NCBI RefSeq assembly: GCF_947331445.1
Contig: NZ_CAMZOG010000052.1
Coordinates: 1 to 34,594 of the forward strand
DNA: 34,594 nt
DNA from: Parendozoicomonas sp. Alg238-R29
Lineage (GTDB): Bacteria > Pseudomonadota > Gammaproteobacteria > Pseudomonadales > Endozoicomonadaceae
Reading direction: 5' to 3'
The position numbers were made by a program, and so were the translations under genes. The notes below the pieces were generated by a model. The model did not search any database and had not been told where the DNA came from. It worked only from the letters and a program-made list of their open reading frames with translations. Below, piece by piece: positions 1 through 8,622 of the stretch; within the stretch, counting starts at the first letter, position 1, and every line of letters starts with the position of its first letter.

Positions 1-69
1 AAGGAAGCTAAGAAGCTGTCCGATCAGCGAGGCCGCCATTTTACCGTGGAAGCTGCCGGTGTCAAGTGA
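1..69 (+). CDS. 3' end of an unidentified gene (partial)
   Basis: The first frame is open from base 1 to a TGA at 67-69 and encodes 22 residues ending in HFTVEAAGVK. The tail is charged (KEAKKL, DQRGRH) and has no membrane segment. It reads like a genuine C terminus, but the fragment is too short to assign to a family. Its start lies outside the window. No U-tract terminator was seen right after it. A real gene end is inference from composition and position only. Confidence 0.35.
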   Translation, partial: KEAKKLSDQRGRHFTVEAAGVK

Positions 70-461
70 CTCATTTTCGTTAACTTCTTAAAAATCAATC
101 AGTTAGCTTTCAATGAAGAGCATCTCAACGGTGTTGCTCATGCCGACCGAGGCCGACGCTTTTGACTGACGCCAAGAGCAACGAGGAGCGCATTCTACAG
201 CGTTGTGACGTTGTGTCAATCAGCATTTCAAATCACTTTTGAAACACTGACGACCGTCGGTCGCTGCCTGAGTTTACACTCCTTCCCTGTGTCCGTTTCC
301 GGTCAGCAGAGAGGCCGCGAATTATACGTCCAAAGACGCTTTTAACAAGCCTGTTTGACTAGGGTTTTGTACGTATTCTGAATTTAAGGTGTGAGTTCGG
401 GTCATTCGGCGAAACATCAACTCGGTCACTACCAAAGCCATGAAACTGACGAAGGTGTTAA
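70..461. other. intergenic stretch without a recognised gene
   Basis: I find no convincing gene in this roughly 390-base stretch. It holds small inverted repeats: an A/T-rich one with 7-base arms TTTCAAA/TTTGAAA at 226-244, and CGACC-GTC-GGTCG at 251-263. A leftward frame at 322-525 overlaps the neighbouring symporter remnant. Its product is not similar to anything I know, and it is probably decayed or non-coding sequence. Confidence 0.5.
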
Positions 462-727
462 TCACTCTATAAAGGTGCAAAGAAAACCAGGTACGAGACT
501 CACAAAGACCAGCGTAATCAAACAACCAGCACAGAACCTATATTAATGAGGAACATATCTCTGGCTTCCCGCAGGGTTCTGGTGGATGCGTAACGCTGCA
601 ACACAGCCTGATCTGCACCATAGCGCACAAGGAGCATTAAGAAAGTACCACTGACTATACCCCAGAAAGTCATTCTTGCTTCCGGATCAAAATAAAATTC
701 GTTCACAGTTTTGCCTAAGGGGGATTT
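462..727 (-). pseudogene. internal fragment of a sodium:solute symporter
   Basis: The leftward frame from about 727 to 518 encodes a piece strongly reminiscent of the sodium:solute symporter (SSS) family: GKTVNEFYFDP, then a hydrophobic stretch, then the family's conserved loop GADQAVLQRYAST followed by TLREARD. An in-frame TGA at 518-520 ends it. The adjacent frame continues sensibly with a hydrophobic helix (LITLVFVSLVPGF) to a stop at 462-464, which implies a frameshift. Upstream, a TAA closes the frame just before 727. Both termini of a normal ~500-residue transporter are therefore missing. It sits 22 bases beyond the ABC permease stop and is a relic. The assignment is recognition of motifs, not an alignment. 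Confidence 0.7.
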
Positions 728-749
728 TTATTCGTAATCTACAGAGATA

Positions 750-2186
750 TCAGACATTGCGGTTTCGCAGATATCGAGCCAGTGCATCAGTTCCAATATT
801 TAATAGAGCCGTAATCAGAATCAAAACAAATGCCCTATCCATTCTCAGTTCTTCAAAGGCGGAATCAATATAAAAACCAAGAGTGGAGATGCCAAGAATG
901 CCAAGAATTGCACTTTCCCTTTGAATCACCTCCCAGCGGTATAAAAGCAGAGCCAGAAACTGCTTATAAACCCGAGGCAATACCTCATAGAGGTACAACA
1001 ACATTCCTCTCGGGGCATCATCACGGAGTTTGAACTCATCAACATAGCGCCCGATTAAATGCGCAAGAATTCCAGCGTTATGCACCCCAAGGGCAAAAAT
1101 ACCAGGAAGCATAGAGGGCCCAATAACAATAACTCCGAGAAAAGCCAGAAGGTATTCCGGAGTCGTGCGCATAACTACTAAAAGCCCATGGCCTAATATT
1201 TTGCTTTTCCCAGCAAAGAGCTTTGAATGGAAAGGAAATAGAACCAATGAAAGAAGCAGAGTTGCCGCAAGAGATATCTGAGTTAAAAGCACCGTGTTAA
1301 CAACACCCGGCACAGCCTGCCTGGATAATAACATCCACAACCAGGCACTTAGATCACCGTAACCCGTGCGAAGTGGAGCTGGCACAATATCATAAGTAAA
1401 AAATTGCCAGACAAGCAGCCATGAAATATCTGCGGTTGGTGGCAACCAGATAAAAGCCGCAACAATATAGAAAGGCAGTAATTTTCTTTTCAACCATAAC
1501 CGGGCTGAGCCAATAACCACAAACAATGCATAAAGCATTGCCATCGCCTGAGAGTACTCTCCTTGCTTGAATAATGTTTCCATATAAAAGCCCAGAGTTG
1601 GCAAACCAACAAAGCCCAAAACCGCACTGGAACGGATGCCACATTCAAAGCGATAGCCGGTGTAATCAACAATGCGCTTCCAAGCTAATGGCAAGGTTGT
1701 ATAGAGAAAGCCAGAAAGTCCGCCGTTTCGAATAGCCTTGGCAGGAGCCTTATTTGTTTCTTCGAAAATTTCACCGAAGACTTTCGCAAACGTACCGGCA
1801 TAAGGAATAGCCAGAGCCAGCAAACCAGTTAGTGATGAAAGTCCGGCCACCTGAATAAAGATAAGAGCCCAAAACAGTTCGTGAATCGCCCTTAAAAAAG
1901 CACTGATGGATCTAACAATAGAAAATCGATAAGCAAGAGCCAGCAAAAAGCCCGTCATAGCCCCTAAAGCGACACCCTGAAAAGCAAAGCTGAGGGTATT
2001 TGCTAAAGCCACCAGCAATTCTGTCCAACTTATCACTTCAGGATTCAGAGCTGCGTGGCCGATTAATGCCAACTCTCCCCAAAAGTCCGGGGCAGTGATC
2101 TCGAAGTCGGCAAAAGGCACACAGACGACGGCGGACAACAATATTAAAAGCGAAACATTACGTAGATGGGATGCCGTATTATTCAT
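750..2186 (-). CDS. fused double-domain ABC permease, PhnE family (putative selenate/oxyanion importer)
   Basis: This 478-residue, very hydrophobic protein contains two consecutive binding-protein-dependent permease domains. The first spans roughly residues 45-225 and the second about 285-475. Each carries the cytoplasmic coupling (EAA-type) loop region, near AIPYAGTFAKVFGEIFEE in the first and GVHNAGILAHLIGRYVDEF in the second. Ordinary PhnE proteins are about half this length and dimerise, so this one is a head-to-tail fusion forming the whole membrane channel. Its start overlaps the end of the ATPase gene by 8 bases, indicating tight translational coupling. It is the last gene of the importer operon. 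The substrate is not readable from this gene. The binding protein suggests an oxyanion such as phosphonate, phosphite or selenate. Confidence 0.85.
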   Translation of the reverse strand: MNNTASHLRNVSLLILLSAVVCVPFADFEITAPDFWGELALIGHAALNPEVISWTELLVALANTLSFAFQGVALGAMTGFLLALAYRFSIVRSISAFLRAIHELFWALIFIQVAGLSSLTGLLALAIPYAGTFAKVFGEIFEETNKAPAKAIRNGGLSGFLYTTLPLAWKRIVDYTGYRFECGIRSSAVLGFVGLPTLGFYMETLFKQGEYSQAMAMLYALFVVIGSARLWLKRKLLPFYIVAAFIWLPPTADISWLLVWQFFTYDIVPAPLRTGYGDLSAWLWMLLSRQAVPGVVNTVLLTQISLAATLLLSLVLFPFHSKLFAGKSKILGHGLLVVMRTTPEYLLAFLGVIVIGPSMLPGIFALGVHNAGILAHLIGRYVDEFKLRDDAPRGMLLYLYEVLPRVYKQFLALLLYRWEVIQRESAILGILGISTLGFYIDSAFEELRMDRAFVLILITALLNIGTDALARYLRNRNV

Positions 2187-2859
2187 CGGCTTCTGTATAT
2201 AAAGCGGCTATTTGCTCAGAGCTGGCTGTAGAAACATCCACATCCAGCCAAATACGCCCTTCACTTAAACCAACAACCCGTGTCGCATATTCGAGCGCAA
2301 GGCTAACATCATGGAGAGCGATAACACTGGTTTGATATTCTCGTGAAATCAGCCTTATCAGCTCACCAGCCTGATACTCATCGACAGCAGACACCGGCTC
2401 GTCTCCCAGAAAAACGGGGCTTTTCTGTATTAACGCCCGTCCAAGCCCTACCCTTTGTTGCTGCCCCCCAGACATATGTTCTACCGGTGTTTTTAAATAC
2501 TCTTCAATACTTAAAGACCGGGCAATATCTCTTACAACCTCTAGAGCCTTAGATTGTGGACGTATGAGATTCAGAAGGTTGTAAGCAAATGAATGCTCAG
2601 ACAAGCAGCCTGCGTATATATTATGGAAAGTGCTGAACATCGGCACGAGCGCTGGATTTTGCGGGCACCAGGTAACCAGCTCTGGTGATAACGAGCGTAA
2701 GTGTTTAAGCAAAGTTGATTTGCCTGACCCACTTCGACCAATCAGGGCAATTCTCTCGCCACGTCTGATGGTTAGATTCAGGTCATTTAAAATATAAGCC
2801 TCTCCATAAGCTAACGTTTTATTGGTTAGCTTAAAGAGAGGTTGATTCCCGGTAGCCAA
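2179..2859 (-). CDS. ABC transporter ATP-binding protein, PhnC-like
   Basis: This 226-residue ATPase energises the importer with the neighbouring permease and binding protein. The nucleotide-binding motifs are all present. Walker A is GRSGSGKST near residue 43, the Q-loop region is TWCPQNPAL, the signature is MSGGQQQRVGLGRAL, Walker B is PVFLGDEPVSAVD, and the switch histidine is in ALHDVSLAL. The length matches the PhnC type. The gene starts 6 bases after the binding-protein stop and overlaps the permease start, so the three genes form one transcription unit. No regulatory domain is appended. Confidence 0.9.
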   Translation of the reverse strand: MATGNQPLFKLTNKTLAYGEAYILNDLNLTIRRGERIALIGRSGSGKSTLLKHLRSLSPELVTWCPQNPALVPMFSTFHNIYAGCLSEHSFAYNLLNLIRPQSKALEVVRDIARSLSIEEYLKTPVEHMSGGQQQRVGLGRALIQKSPVFLGDEPVSAVDEYQAGELIRLISREYQTSVIALHDVSLALEYATRVVGLSEGRIWLDVDVSTASSEQIAALYTEADE

Positions 2860-2865
2860 GGGCTG

Positions 2866-3738
2866 CTAATCCAGCAATCCGATTTTACGAGCTGTGTCTT
2901 CTATCGGCTGGTAAAAATCGTTTTCTGCCTCAACAAAAGACTGACGCGGGAAGGCTGCCAGCAATTCCGGGGAGTTCATACCCAGCAAAGCCTGCTGAAC
3001 ACGCTGCTTGAAGTTGTCTCCGTAGGTTTTATCCACATCACCCCGGATACTCCACTGATAGTCAGGATATTCAGGAGTTGACCAGATCACCTGTACTTTA
3101 CTGGTATCAATCTTTCCTTCTGCAAGCTCGCGCTCCCAGACTTTGTAATTGACTGCGCCAACTTCATACGCACCGGACTGAACCAGGCTGATAGTACGAC
3201 TGTGATCACCAGAAAAGCCTACCCGACGAAAAGCATCATCCGGGGATTTCTGCAAATTTTCACGAATGTAAAACTCAGGCATCAAACGGCCAGACGTTGA
3301 ACCTTTGGAACCGAAAGTAAAACTGCCTCCGACAATATTTTCCGGGAATTTCTCAGCAGCTTGTAAGCCGGTTTTATGATTGGCGATCAGGTAGGTTTTA
3401 AAGAATTGATCTTCATATCCCTGAGCCAAAGCTTCAGAGCCGGGAACCAGCAAACGGGCACGAACACCGGAGAGCCCGCCAAACCAAGCCAGTTGCACCT
3501 GATTATTACGGAAAGCGGTAATAGCGGCGGCATAGCTTTTTACCGGGATGTATTTCACTTCGATACCCAGCTCTTTTTCCAGATACGAAGCGACCTTGCC
3601 AAATCGTTGCTGGAGCTGGGTTTCATCCTGGTCAGGAATAGCCGTGAAGGTAAATACTTCTTTGGCCTGTACGACAGACACAAAGAATACAAACAACAGA
3701 GCAAAGGCAGCTCTGCCAAAGGAAGTAAGGCGTTGCAT
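2866..3738 (-). CDS. periplasmic substrate-binding protein, PhnD family (putative selenate ABC transporter)
   Basis: This 290-residue protein has a classic signal peptide: basic MQRLTSFGR, a hydrophobic core, and cleavage probably after VVQA. The mature part begins FTFTAIPDQDE, with YIPVKSYAAAITAFRNNQV, LAWFGGLSGV, FGSKGSTSGRLMPEFYIR and GFSGDHSRT following. This is the pattern I associate with the PhnD-type subfamily usually annotated as putative selenate ABC transporter binding protein. That function rests on genome context in other organisms and not, as far as I know, on firm biochemistry. It captures the ligand in the periplasm for the double-domain permease. First gene of the operon. A hairpin lies between it and epmA upstream. 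Confidence 0.85.
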   Translation of the reverse strand: MQRLTSFGRAAFALLFVFFVSVVQAKEVFTFTAIPDQDETQLQQRFGKVASYLEKELGIEVKYIPVKSYAAAITAFRNNQVQLAWFGGLSGVRARLLVPGSEALAQGYEDQFFKTYLIANHKTGLQAAEKFPENIVGGSFTFGSKGSTSGRLMPEFYIRENLQKSPDDAFRRVGFSGDHSRTISLVQSGAYEVGAVNYKVWERELAEGKIDTSKVQVIWSTPEYPDYQWSIRGDVDKTYGDNFKQRVQQALLGMNSPELLAAFPRQSFVEAENDFYQPIEDTARKIGLLD

Positions 3739-3804
3739 TGTTTTTTCCTTATTAGGTTCAATAGCTAATAAAAGGAGTTGTAGTTGTATAGCCGCGCCAT
3801 CATA

Positions 3805-3843
3805 CCGAATACTCCCGCCAGTGTCGCTGACGGGAGTATTCGG
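3805..3843 (-). terminator. long hairpin between epmA and the ABC operon
   Basis: A perfect 13-base inverted repeat (CCGAATACTCCCG at 3805-3817, CGGGAGTATTCGG at 3831-3843) can extend by three more pairs after one mismatch, closing on the loop TGTCG. It lies 8 bases after the epmA stop in the direction of transcription and about 65 bases before the binding-protein start. Neither side has a run of T, so it is not a textbook intrinsic terminator. It could block read-through, be an extragenic palindrome, or be an operator. Confidence 0.5.
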
Positions 3844-3851
3844 ATAACCAT

Positions 3852-4841
3852 TCAGGCATGAAAAAAGTCGAAGGGAATAACATCTTTAATAGATTTCGTT
3901 CGAGCTATCAGCATATGCAGGCGATCAATCCCCATGGCCACGCCAGCACAATCCGGAAAACCATGGTTTAACGCATCAACCAGATTCTGATCATAAGGAT
4001 AAACAGGTTTGCCTAACTGCTCCCGTTCCCGGTGATCATTTTCAAAACGCTCCTGCTGCTCTTGCCCATCTGCAAGCTCGTGGTAACCATTTGCCAGCTC
4101 TACTCCATTCACAAACAACTCAAAGCGAGCGGCTACTTTCTGATTCTGTTCATTGGTGCGAATGCGGGAAAGTGCAGACATACTGGCTGGGTAATCGTAG
4201 ACATAAACACCGGCCATTCCTTCTTCACTTAACGAACCCAACTCTGGTTCGATACAGGTACTGAAGAGAAGATCCAGATAATCGTTACGGGACAATCCAC
4301 TCAGGCCTTTATCAACATGTTTCTGAGTTAAGGCCATTAGCTCTTCATTTGTGGCCGTGTGAGGATCGATACCCAACGCCTTTTCAAGCAGCTCTTTGTA
4401 AGTAAAACGACCGATCTCATTAAAGGAAGTCACAGCACTGATAACTCTGGTCACATCATCCATCAGCTGATGATGATCTATACCCAGTCGGTACCATTCC
4501 AGCATGGTGAACTCCGGGTTATGGCGGCCACCAGCCTCACCATTCCGAAAAACCCGCCCCATAAAATAAATATCTCCACTGCCTGCAGCCAACAAGCGCT
4601 TCATAGGAAACTCCGGGGAAGTGTGCAGAAATAGAGTTTCACGAGTATCTGTACCAAGAGGGCAGAATGTGGCCTGAAAGCTATCGATATGGGGGTCAAC
4701 AGTGGCATGACGGGAAAGCATAGGCGTCTCTACTTCCATAACATGCTGCTGATAAAAATATTCCCTGATGTCACGGAGAATTTCTCCACGCTGGAGAATA
4801 TTTTCATGAGAGGCTGTGGGCTGCCATTGGCTTTTGTTCAT
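3852..4841 (-). CDS. epmA: EF-P--(R)-beta-lysine ligase EpmA
   Basis: EpmA (also PoxA/GenX/YjeA) is a class II lysyl-tRNA-synthetase paralogue without the anticodon domain. It attaches (R)-beta-lysine to the conserved lysine of EF-P. Visible hallmarks are ILQRGEILRDIREYF at the N terminus, the motif-2 region YFMGRVFRNGEAGGRHNPEF followed by TMLEWYR, and motif 3 GVAMGIDRLHML near the C terminus. I chose the ATG at 4841 (MNKSQWQ), giving 329 residues, close to E. coli EpmA. The longer frame starts at a TTG inside the upstream hairpin and is unlikely. A GGATGAG Shine-Dalgarno precedes the ATG. The gene follows its substrate gene efp on the same strand, and the lysine aminomutase gene epmB is just beyond. 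Confidence 0.95.
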   Translation of the reverse strand: MNKSQWQPTASHENILQRGEILRDIREYFYQQHVMEVETPMLSRHATVDPHIDSFQATFCPLGTDTRETLFLHTSPEFPMKRLLAAGSGDIYFMGRVFRNGEAGGRHNPEFTMLEWYRLGIDHHQLMDDVTRVISAVTSFNEIGRFTYKELLEKALGIDPHTATNEELMALTQKHVDKGLSGLSRNDYLDLLFSTCIEPELGSLSEEGMAGVYVYDYPASMSALSRIRTNEQNQKVAARFELFVNGVELANGYHELADGQEQQERFENDHREREQLGKPVYPYDQNLVDALNHGFPDCAGVAMGIDRLHMLIARTKSIKDVIPFDFFHA

Positions 4842-4862
4842 ATACGACTCATCCAGAAAGCA

Positions 4863-4886
4863 CAAAGCCCGGAAAACCGGGCTTTG
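4863..4886 (-). terminator. hairpin between efp and epmA
   Basis: A 10-base perfect inverted repeat, CAAAGCCCGG-AAAA-CCGGGCTTTG, lies 18 bases after the efp stop and just before epmA. Reading leftward, it is followed by TGCTTTCTGG, a poor U-tract. I read it as a leaky terminator or attenuator, so the abundant efp transcript only partly reads into epmA. That role is inference. Confidence 0.6.
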
Positions 4887-4904
4887 TTAATGAAGCATTT
4901 TCTA

Positions 4905-5474
4905 TTACTTCTGACGACCAACGTATTCGCCAGTACGGGTGTCTATCTTCAGCATCTCACCCTCAGTAATAAACAGAGGCACCTTAACAACAGCGCCAGT
5001 GCTCAGGGTAGCTGGCTTGGTAGCACCTGTAGCAGTATCGCCTTTCAGGCCCGGATCAGTCTGGGCAACTTCCAGAAATACGAAGTTAGGAGCTGTTACA
5101 GACAGGGGAGCACCGTTATAAAGAGTTACAGTGTATACTTCCTGCTCTTTAAGCCAGTTGACGGTATCGCCAACTGCTGCAACGCTGGCACCGTGTTGTT
5201 CGAAGGAACCATCTGTCATCATGAAATGGTAGAATTCACCATCTGTGTACAGGTACTCCATGTCATAATCCATGACATCAGCAGCTTCCAGGGATTCACC
5301 AGACTTAAAGGTGCGCTCCCAAACTCGGTTGCTGTTTAAGTTCCGCAAACGAACACGGTTAAATGCCTGACCTTTACCAGGTTTAACAAATTCGTTTTCC
5401 AAAATGGTGCAGGGATCGCCTTCCAGCATCACCTTAAGTCCAGAGCGAAACTCATTCGTTGAGTAGCTAGCCAT
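4905..5474 (-). CDS. efp: elongation factor P
   Basis: EF-P binds between the P and E sites of the ribosome and rescues stalls at consecutive prolines. The 189-residue length is standard. The modified lysine is in the expected loop ([11 protein letters not shown]), with Lys34 by direct count. The C terminus [12 protein letters not shown] is typical. Since epmA and epmB flank it, Lys34 is predicted to carry beta-lysine. One client may lie in the same window: the 1054-residue phosphatase-like protein encoded at 27748-30912 opens with the PPP-containing stretch RRPPPVPPR. Only 32 bases separate its start from that of divergent epmB, so the two promoters must overlap the gene starts. Confidence 0.98.
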   Translation of the reverse strand: MASYSTNEFRSGLKVMLEGDPCTILENEFVKPGKGQAFNRVRLRNLNSNRVWERTFKSGESLEAADVMDYDMEYLYTDGEFYHFMMTDGSFEQHGASVAAVGDTVNWLKEQEVYTVTLYNGAPLSVTAPNFVFLEVAQTDPGLKGDTATGATKPATLSTGAVVKVPLFITEGEMLKIDTRTGEYVGRQK

Positions 5475-5506
5475 TCGTATATACCAGGAATGTGTAGAAA
5501 CGCCGT

Positions 5507-6610
5507 ATGATAAACCTTTCAGCCCAGCCTGTGCAGACTAATAGCACCAACATTCGGCAGAAAAACACACAGACATGGCAGAAAATCCTCAGTCAGTCAG
5601 TTACAAACCCTGAGGAACTCCTGAAAATTCTGGGGCTTAATACTGACCTTCTGCCTGGAGCCATTGCCGGTCACCAGCAATTTCAAGTGCGGGTGCCGCA
5701 CACATATATAGCACGAATAGAACACGGCAACTCTGAAGACCCACTTCTTCGGCAGGTTCTGCCTCTTGGGGTGGAGTTGGACAACGTTGCTGGTTTCTCT
5801 ACAGACCCTTTGGGTGAGCAACCCAAGAACAGCCATCGTGGCATACTTCATAAATACAACAGTCGCCTGATTCTGATGCCAGGCCAACTGTGCGGCATAA
5901 ACTGCCGGTTTTGTTTTCGCCGTCATTTTCCTTATGAAGACAATAAGTTGAATAAAGAAGAATGGCAGTCCGCCTTCGATTACATAGGGAATGACACATC
6001 TCTTTCTGAAATCATCCTCAGTGGTGGTGACCCTCTTTCCCAGAATGATCTCCGGTTGGCGTGGATCGTGGAAGAACTTGCCAAGATTCCTCATTTGAAG
6101 CGCTTGCGCGTTCATACTCGTATGCCAATCGTTATTCCCCAACGGGTGACTGATGAAATGCTTAGCTGGCTAACGGGTACTCGTTTACAACCCATTGTTG
6201 TTGTTCACTGCAATCATCCCAATGAGATTGACGAAGATGTTGTTAAGGCAATGAACAACATGAGCAGCAAAGGGGTTCAACTATTAAATCAAAGTACACT
6301 CCTCAAGGGCGTAAATGATTCTCCAGAAGTTCTTGCTTCATTGAGTGATAAGTTATTTAGTTGTGGTGTTATGCCCTATTACCTGCACCTTTTTGATCGC
6401 GTACAGGGAGCCGCCCATTTTGAAGTTGATGAGGAACAGGCAAGAAAGCTTATTGGTGAAATGAGCAACCTTTGCTCTGGTTATCTGGTGCCAAAGCTGG
6501 CGAGAGATAACTCTGGCACTCAATCAAAAACTATTGTTGCTCCCTTATACCGAAATAAAGAGAATCAAACGGAAGAAACCACAAAATTAATCAGTACCTC
6601 GAATTCATGA
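5507..6610 (+). CDS. epmB: EF-P beta-lysylation protein EpmB (lysine 2,3-aminomutase)
   Basis: EpmB (YjeK) is a radical-SAM, PLP-dependent aminomutase that converts (S)-alpha-lysine to (R)-beta-lysine for EpmA. The 4Fe-4S/SAM cluster motif is [16 protein letters not shown] (CX3CX2C), followed by the glycine-rich SAM-binding [14 protein letters not shown]. The C-terminal [17 protein letters not shown] contains the region where the PLP lysine of the family sits. At 367 residues it is slightly longer than the E. coli enzyme because of an extended polar C terminus. It is transcribed divergently from efp, which completes a three-gene EF-P modification module. A weak AGGAA lies somewhat far upstream of the ATG. 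Confidence 0.95.
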   Translation: MINLSAQPVQTNSTNIRQKNTQTWQKILSQSVTNPEELLKILGLNTDLLPGAIAGHQQFQVRVPHTYIARIEHGNSEDPLLRQVLPLGVELDNVAGFSTDPLGEQPKNSHRGILHKYNSRLILMPGQLCGINCRFCFRRHFPYEDNKLNKEEWQSAFDYIGNDTSLSEIILSGGDPLSQNDLRLAWIVEELAKIPHLKRLRVHTRMPIVIPQRVTDEMLSWLTGTRLQPIVVVHCNHPNEIDEDVVKAMNNMSSKGVQLLNQSTLLKGVNDSPEVLASLSDKLFSCGVMPYYLHLFDRVQGAAHFEVDEEQARKLIGEMSNLCSGYLVPKLARDNSGTQSKTIVAPLYRNKENQTEETTKLISTSNS

Positions 6611-6726
6611 ATATTCGGCTACGTGACAATCAATTCCTTTTTTCTTTAGAATACAAGAATTAATTTATTCATGTGTGTGTGAACGGATTCACATGCATAG
6701 CAAAGATAAATGGAGAAGCCGGACGT

Positions 6727-8481
6727 ATGGAAACCCTTAACCAAAGGATTCGCCTGTCTGTTCCCGATTGCAGTAAAGAACAACTAACGTTTTCCAAACC
6801 AGATAATGATTCCATACGTCAGTGGATCAGAAGCCTCCCAAAAGCCAACCTGGGAGAAATGGCGCGTCAGCTTTATTTCGCTTTACAGGAAATGAATCAG
6901 GTCAGGCTCCCGGTTAATAAACGCCTCTCTTTCCTTGAATTGCTTCGCCCCAGCATTCACTACACATGTCGTACGCTGGCTCGACACTATCTAAAAAAGT
7001 CCATAACGCTTACACAAAAAGAGCGAAAAGTAGCCAATCTGGCGCAGGCTCTTCAAAGTCACCTACTGATTGGATACAAGATTATTGTTGTTCAACAGCT
7101 GGCAGTTGACTCTCTGGATGACAACAGTAAGAAGAATCTGGTTATTGCCTTGCACAGAGCCATCAGTGAGAGTAGCCACTCTTTACTGCGCTCTTATCAA
7201 CTTTACTGCGACACTCCACGCTTGATCTGGAAAGAGCTGCATAATCTCTATCATCTCTCGGAAGAATACAAAGTTTCTCAAGCCGCAGTGGAAGATCACG
7301 AGAATCAGATCATTCACCAAATCTCTATTGAAAACTGTTATAAGAGAGCACTACTGCTGAGCAGAGCTCGCCCCAACATGCTCCGGCAAATGGAGCTGGA
7401 TCAATTATTTCGGGTACTCGAAAAATGGTCGGGATCAGCATCCTTAAGCAACGCAGTGTCGAATACAACGCCTTTTGCAATCAACATTGAATCGGATAAA
7501 GCACCTCTCTACAGTGTTGATATCGAAATTGACGATCCAGAATCTTTCCGGGGACTGGAAACCAGACAACTGTCTGAAAGTTTGATGGATGCATCAGATA
7601 CATCTCTTCAGATACCGGAAACACTGCTGAGCCACCTGGCATCAGCCTGGGGACCAAAGACTTCACGCCATCACTTACGCAAACAGGCCACAGGTAAAAT
7701 ATCATTTGCTGCCGGGCTAAGTGGTACTCATTTTTTCCTTAGCAACGAAACACCATTTCAAAAGGTGCTGAAGGAAGACTTTGGCGAAAAAACTCTCACA
7801 GATACGACAGCAACATTCCATTCCACAGAGAACGATGTATGGGATCACGTATCTGGTGCCGGCCCTTCAGGCAGCCATGTAACACAGATGAGTGGCGACA
7901 TGATCGTGTTCGATAAGCAAGACAAAGTCGCTGCACCTGACTACCCCATTTTTCAGGCAACACTCATTGACACTAGCCCCGGTGGATATTGTGCATGTAT
8001 TGAAGGAACAGCTCCTCCACAAATTCAGGCTGGTGAGCTTATATCGCTCCGCTCCCCCGGAGGAATGCAGTGGATTCTGGCGATTATTCGCTGGGTAAGA
8101 CTGGAAGGGCAAGATCGAGTTGTTTTCGGGATTCAACTTCTTTCACCAAACGTGCACCCAACAGCAATTTCTCTGCTTAATAAAAAGAGAGGCGCCAGCG
8201 ATTTTATGCGCTGTTTCTACTTGCCTGAATTTAAAGAGCTGAATGAACCAGCGGCGTTGATTACCCCACGGGTTCCCTTCCATATAGGCAACAAGGTTCG
8301 CTTTTATAATGGAGAAAAATTCGTACAAGCAACCCTCACGGAGTGCACCCTTTCTACAGGCAGTTTCAGCCAGTTTATCTTTAACTCTGCGGACAATACT
8401 CTATCCAATGGCGACCCGGGCTCGGCAGAGAAAGAAATAAATACTAGCGACGAATTCAATAATCTCTGGAAAGAGCTGTAG
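6727..8481 (+). CDS. PilZ-domain-like protein upstream of fimX
   Basis: This protein is 584 residues from the ATG at 6727, which follows GGAGAAGCCGGACGT. An in-frame GTG at 6673 would add 18 atypical residues and is less likely. The first ~230 residues are alpha-helical, with features I recognise from the Pseudomonas protein next to fimX (ANLGEMARQLYFALQEMN, LELLRPSIHYTCRTLARHY, KERKVANLAQALQ). The C-terminal part, about residues 415-480, resembles a divergent PilZ domain: IDTSPGGYCACIEG, then a glycine/Leu-rich strand, WILAIIRWVR, and VVFGIQLLSP. The arginine pair that defines c-di-GMP binding in canonical PilZ domains is not obvious. The neighbouring c-di-GMP receptor suggests a shared role in type IV pilus or surface behaviour. 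That link is inference. Confidence 0.7.
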   Translation: METLNQRIRLSVPDCSKEQLTFSKPDNDSIRQWIRSLPKANLGEMARQLYFALQEMNQVRLPVNKRLSFLELLRPSIHYTCRTLARHYLKKSITLTQKERKVANLAQALQSHLLIGYKIIVVQQLAVDSLDDNSKKNLVIALHRAISESSHSLLRSYQLYCDTPRLIWKELHNLYHLSEEYKVSQAAVEDHENQIIHQISIENCYKRALLLSRARPNMLRQMELDQLFRVLEKWSGSASLSNAVSNTTPFAINIESDKAPLYSVDIEIDDPESFRGLETRQLSESLMDASDTSLQIPETLLSHLASAWGPKTSRHHLRKQATGKISFAAGLSGTHFFLSNETPFQKVLKEDFGEKTLTDTTATFHSTENDVWDHVSGAGPSGSHVTQMSGDMIVFDKQDKVAAPDYPIFQATLIDTSPGGYCACIEGTAPPQIQAGELISLRSPGGMQWILAIIRWVRLEGQDRVVFGIQLLSPNVHPTAISLLNKKRGASDFMRCFYLPEFKELNEPAALITPRVPFHIGNKVRFYNGEKFVQATLTECTLSTGSFSQFIFNSADNTLSNGDPGSAEKEINTSDEFNNLWKEL

Positions 8482-8622
8482 GGCATAATCAAAGGGGAAT
8501 ATCAGAAACCATATTGCACTTCTGACAGTTCCTGACATTACCCCATTACCACTGCTATTTCAGAGGCATTGGGGTAGTATTACTCCGTTGGGGTACACTA
8601 TAAGAGCAATTGCAGTCCTGTT

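Noticed and set aside
322-525. 67-codon leftward frame next to the symporter relic
   Set aside because: Its first part is the wrong frame of the symporter helix and the rest shows no family signal.
4689-5339. 216-codon rightward open frame across epmA and efp
   Set aside because: It is antisense to two unmistakable genes and its product has no recognisable family or ordered motif.
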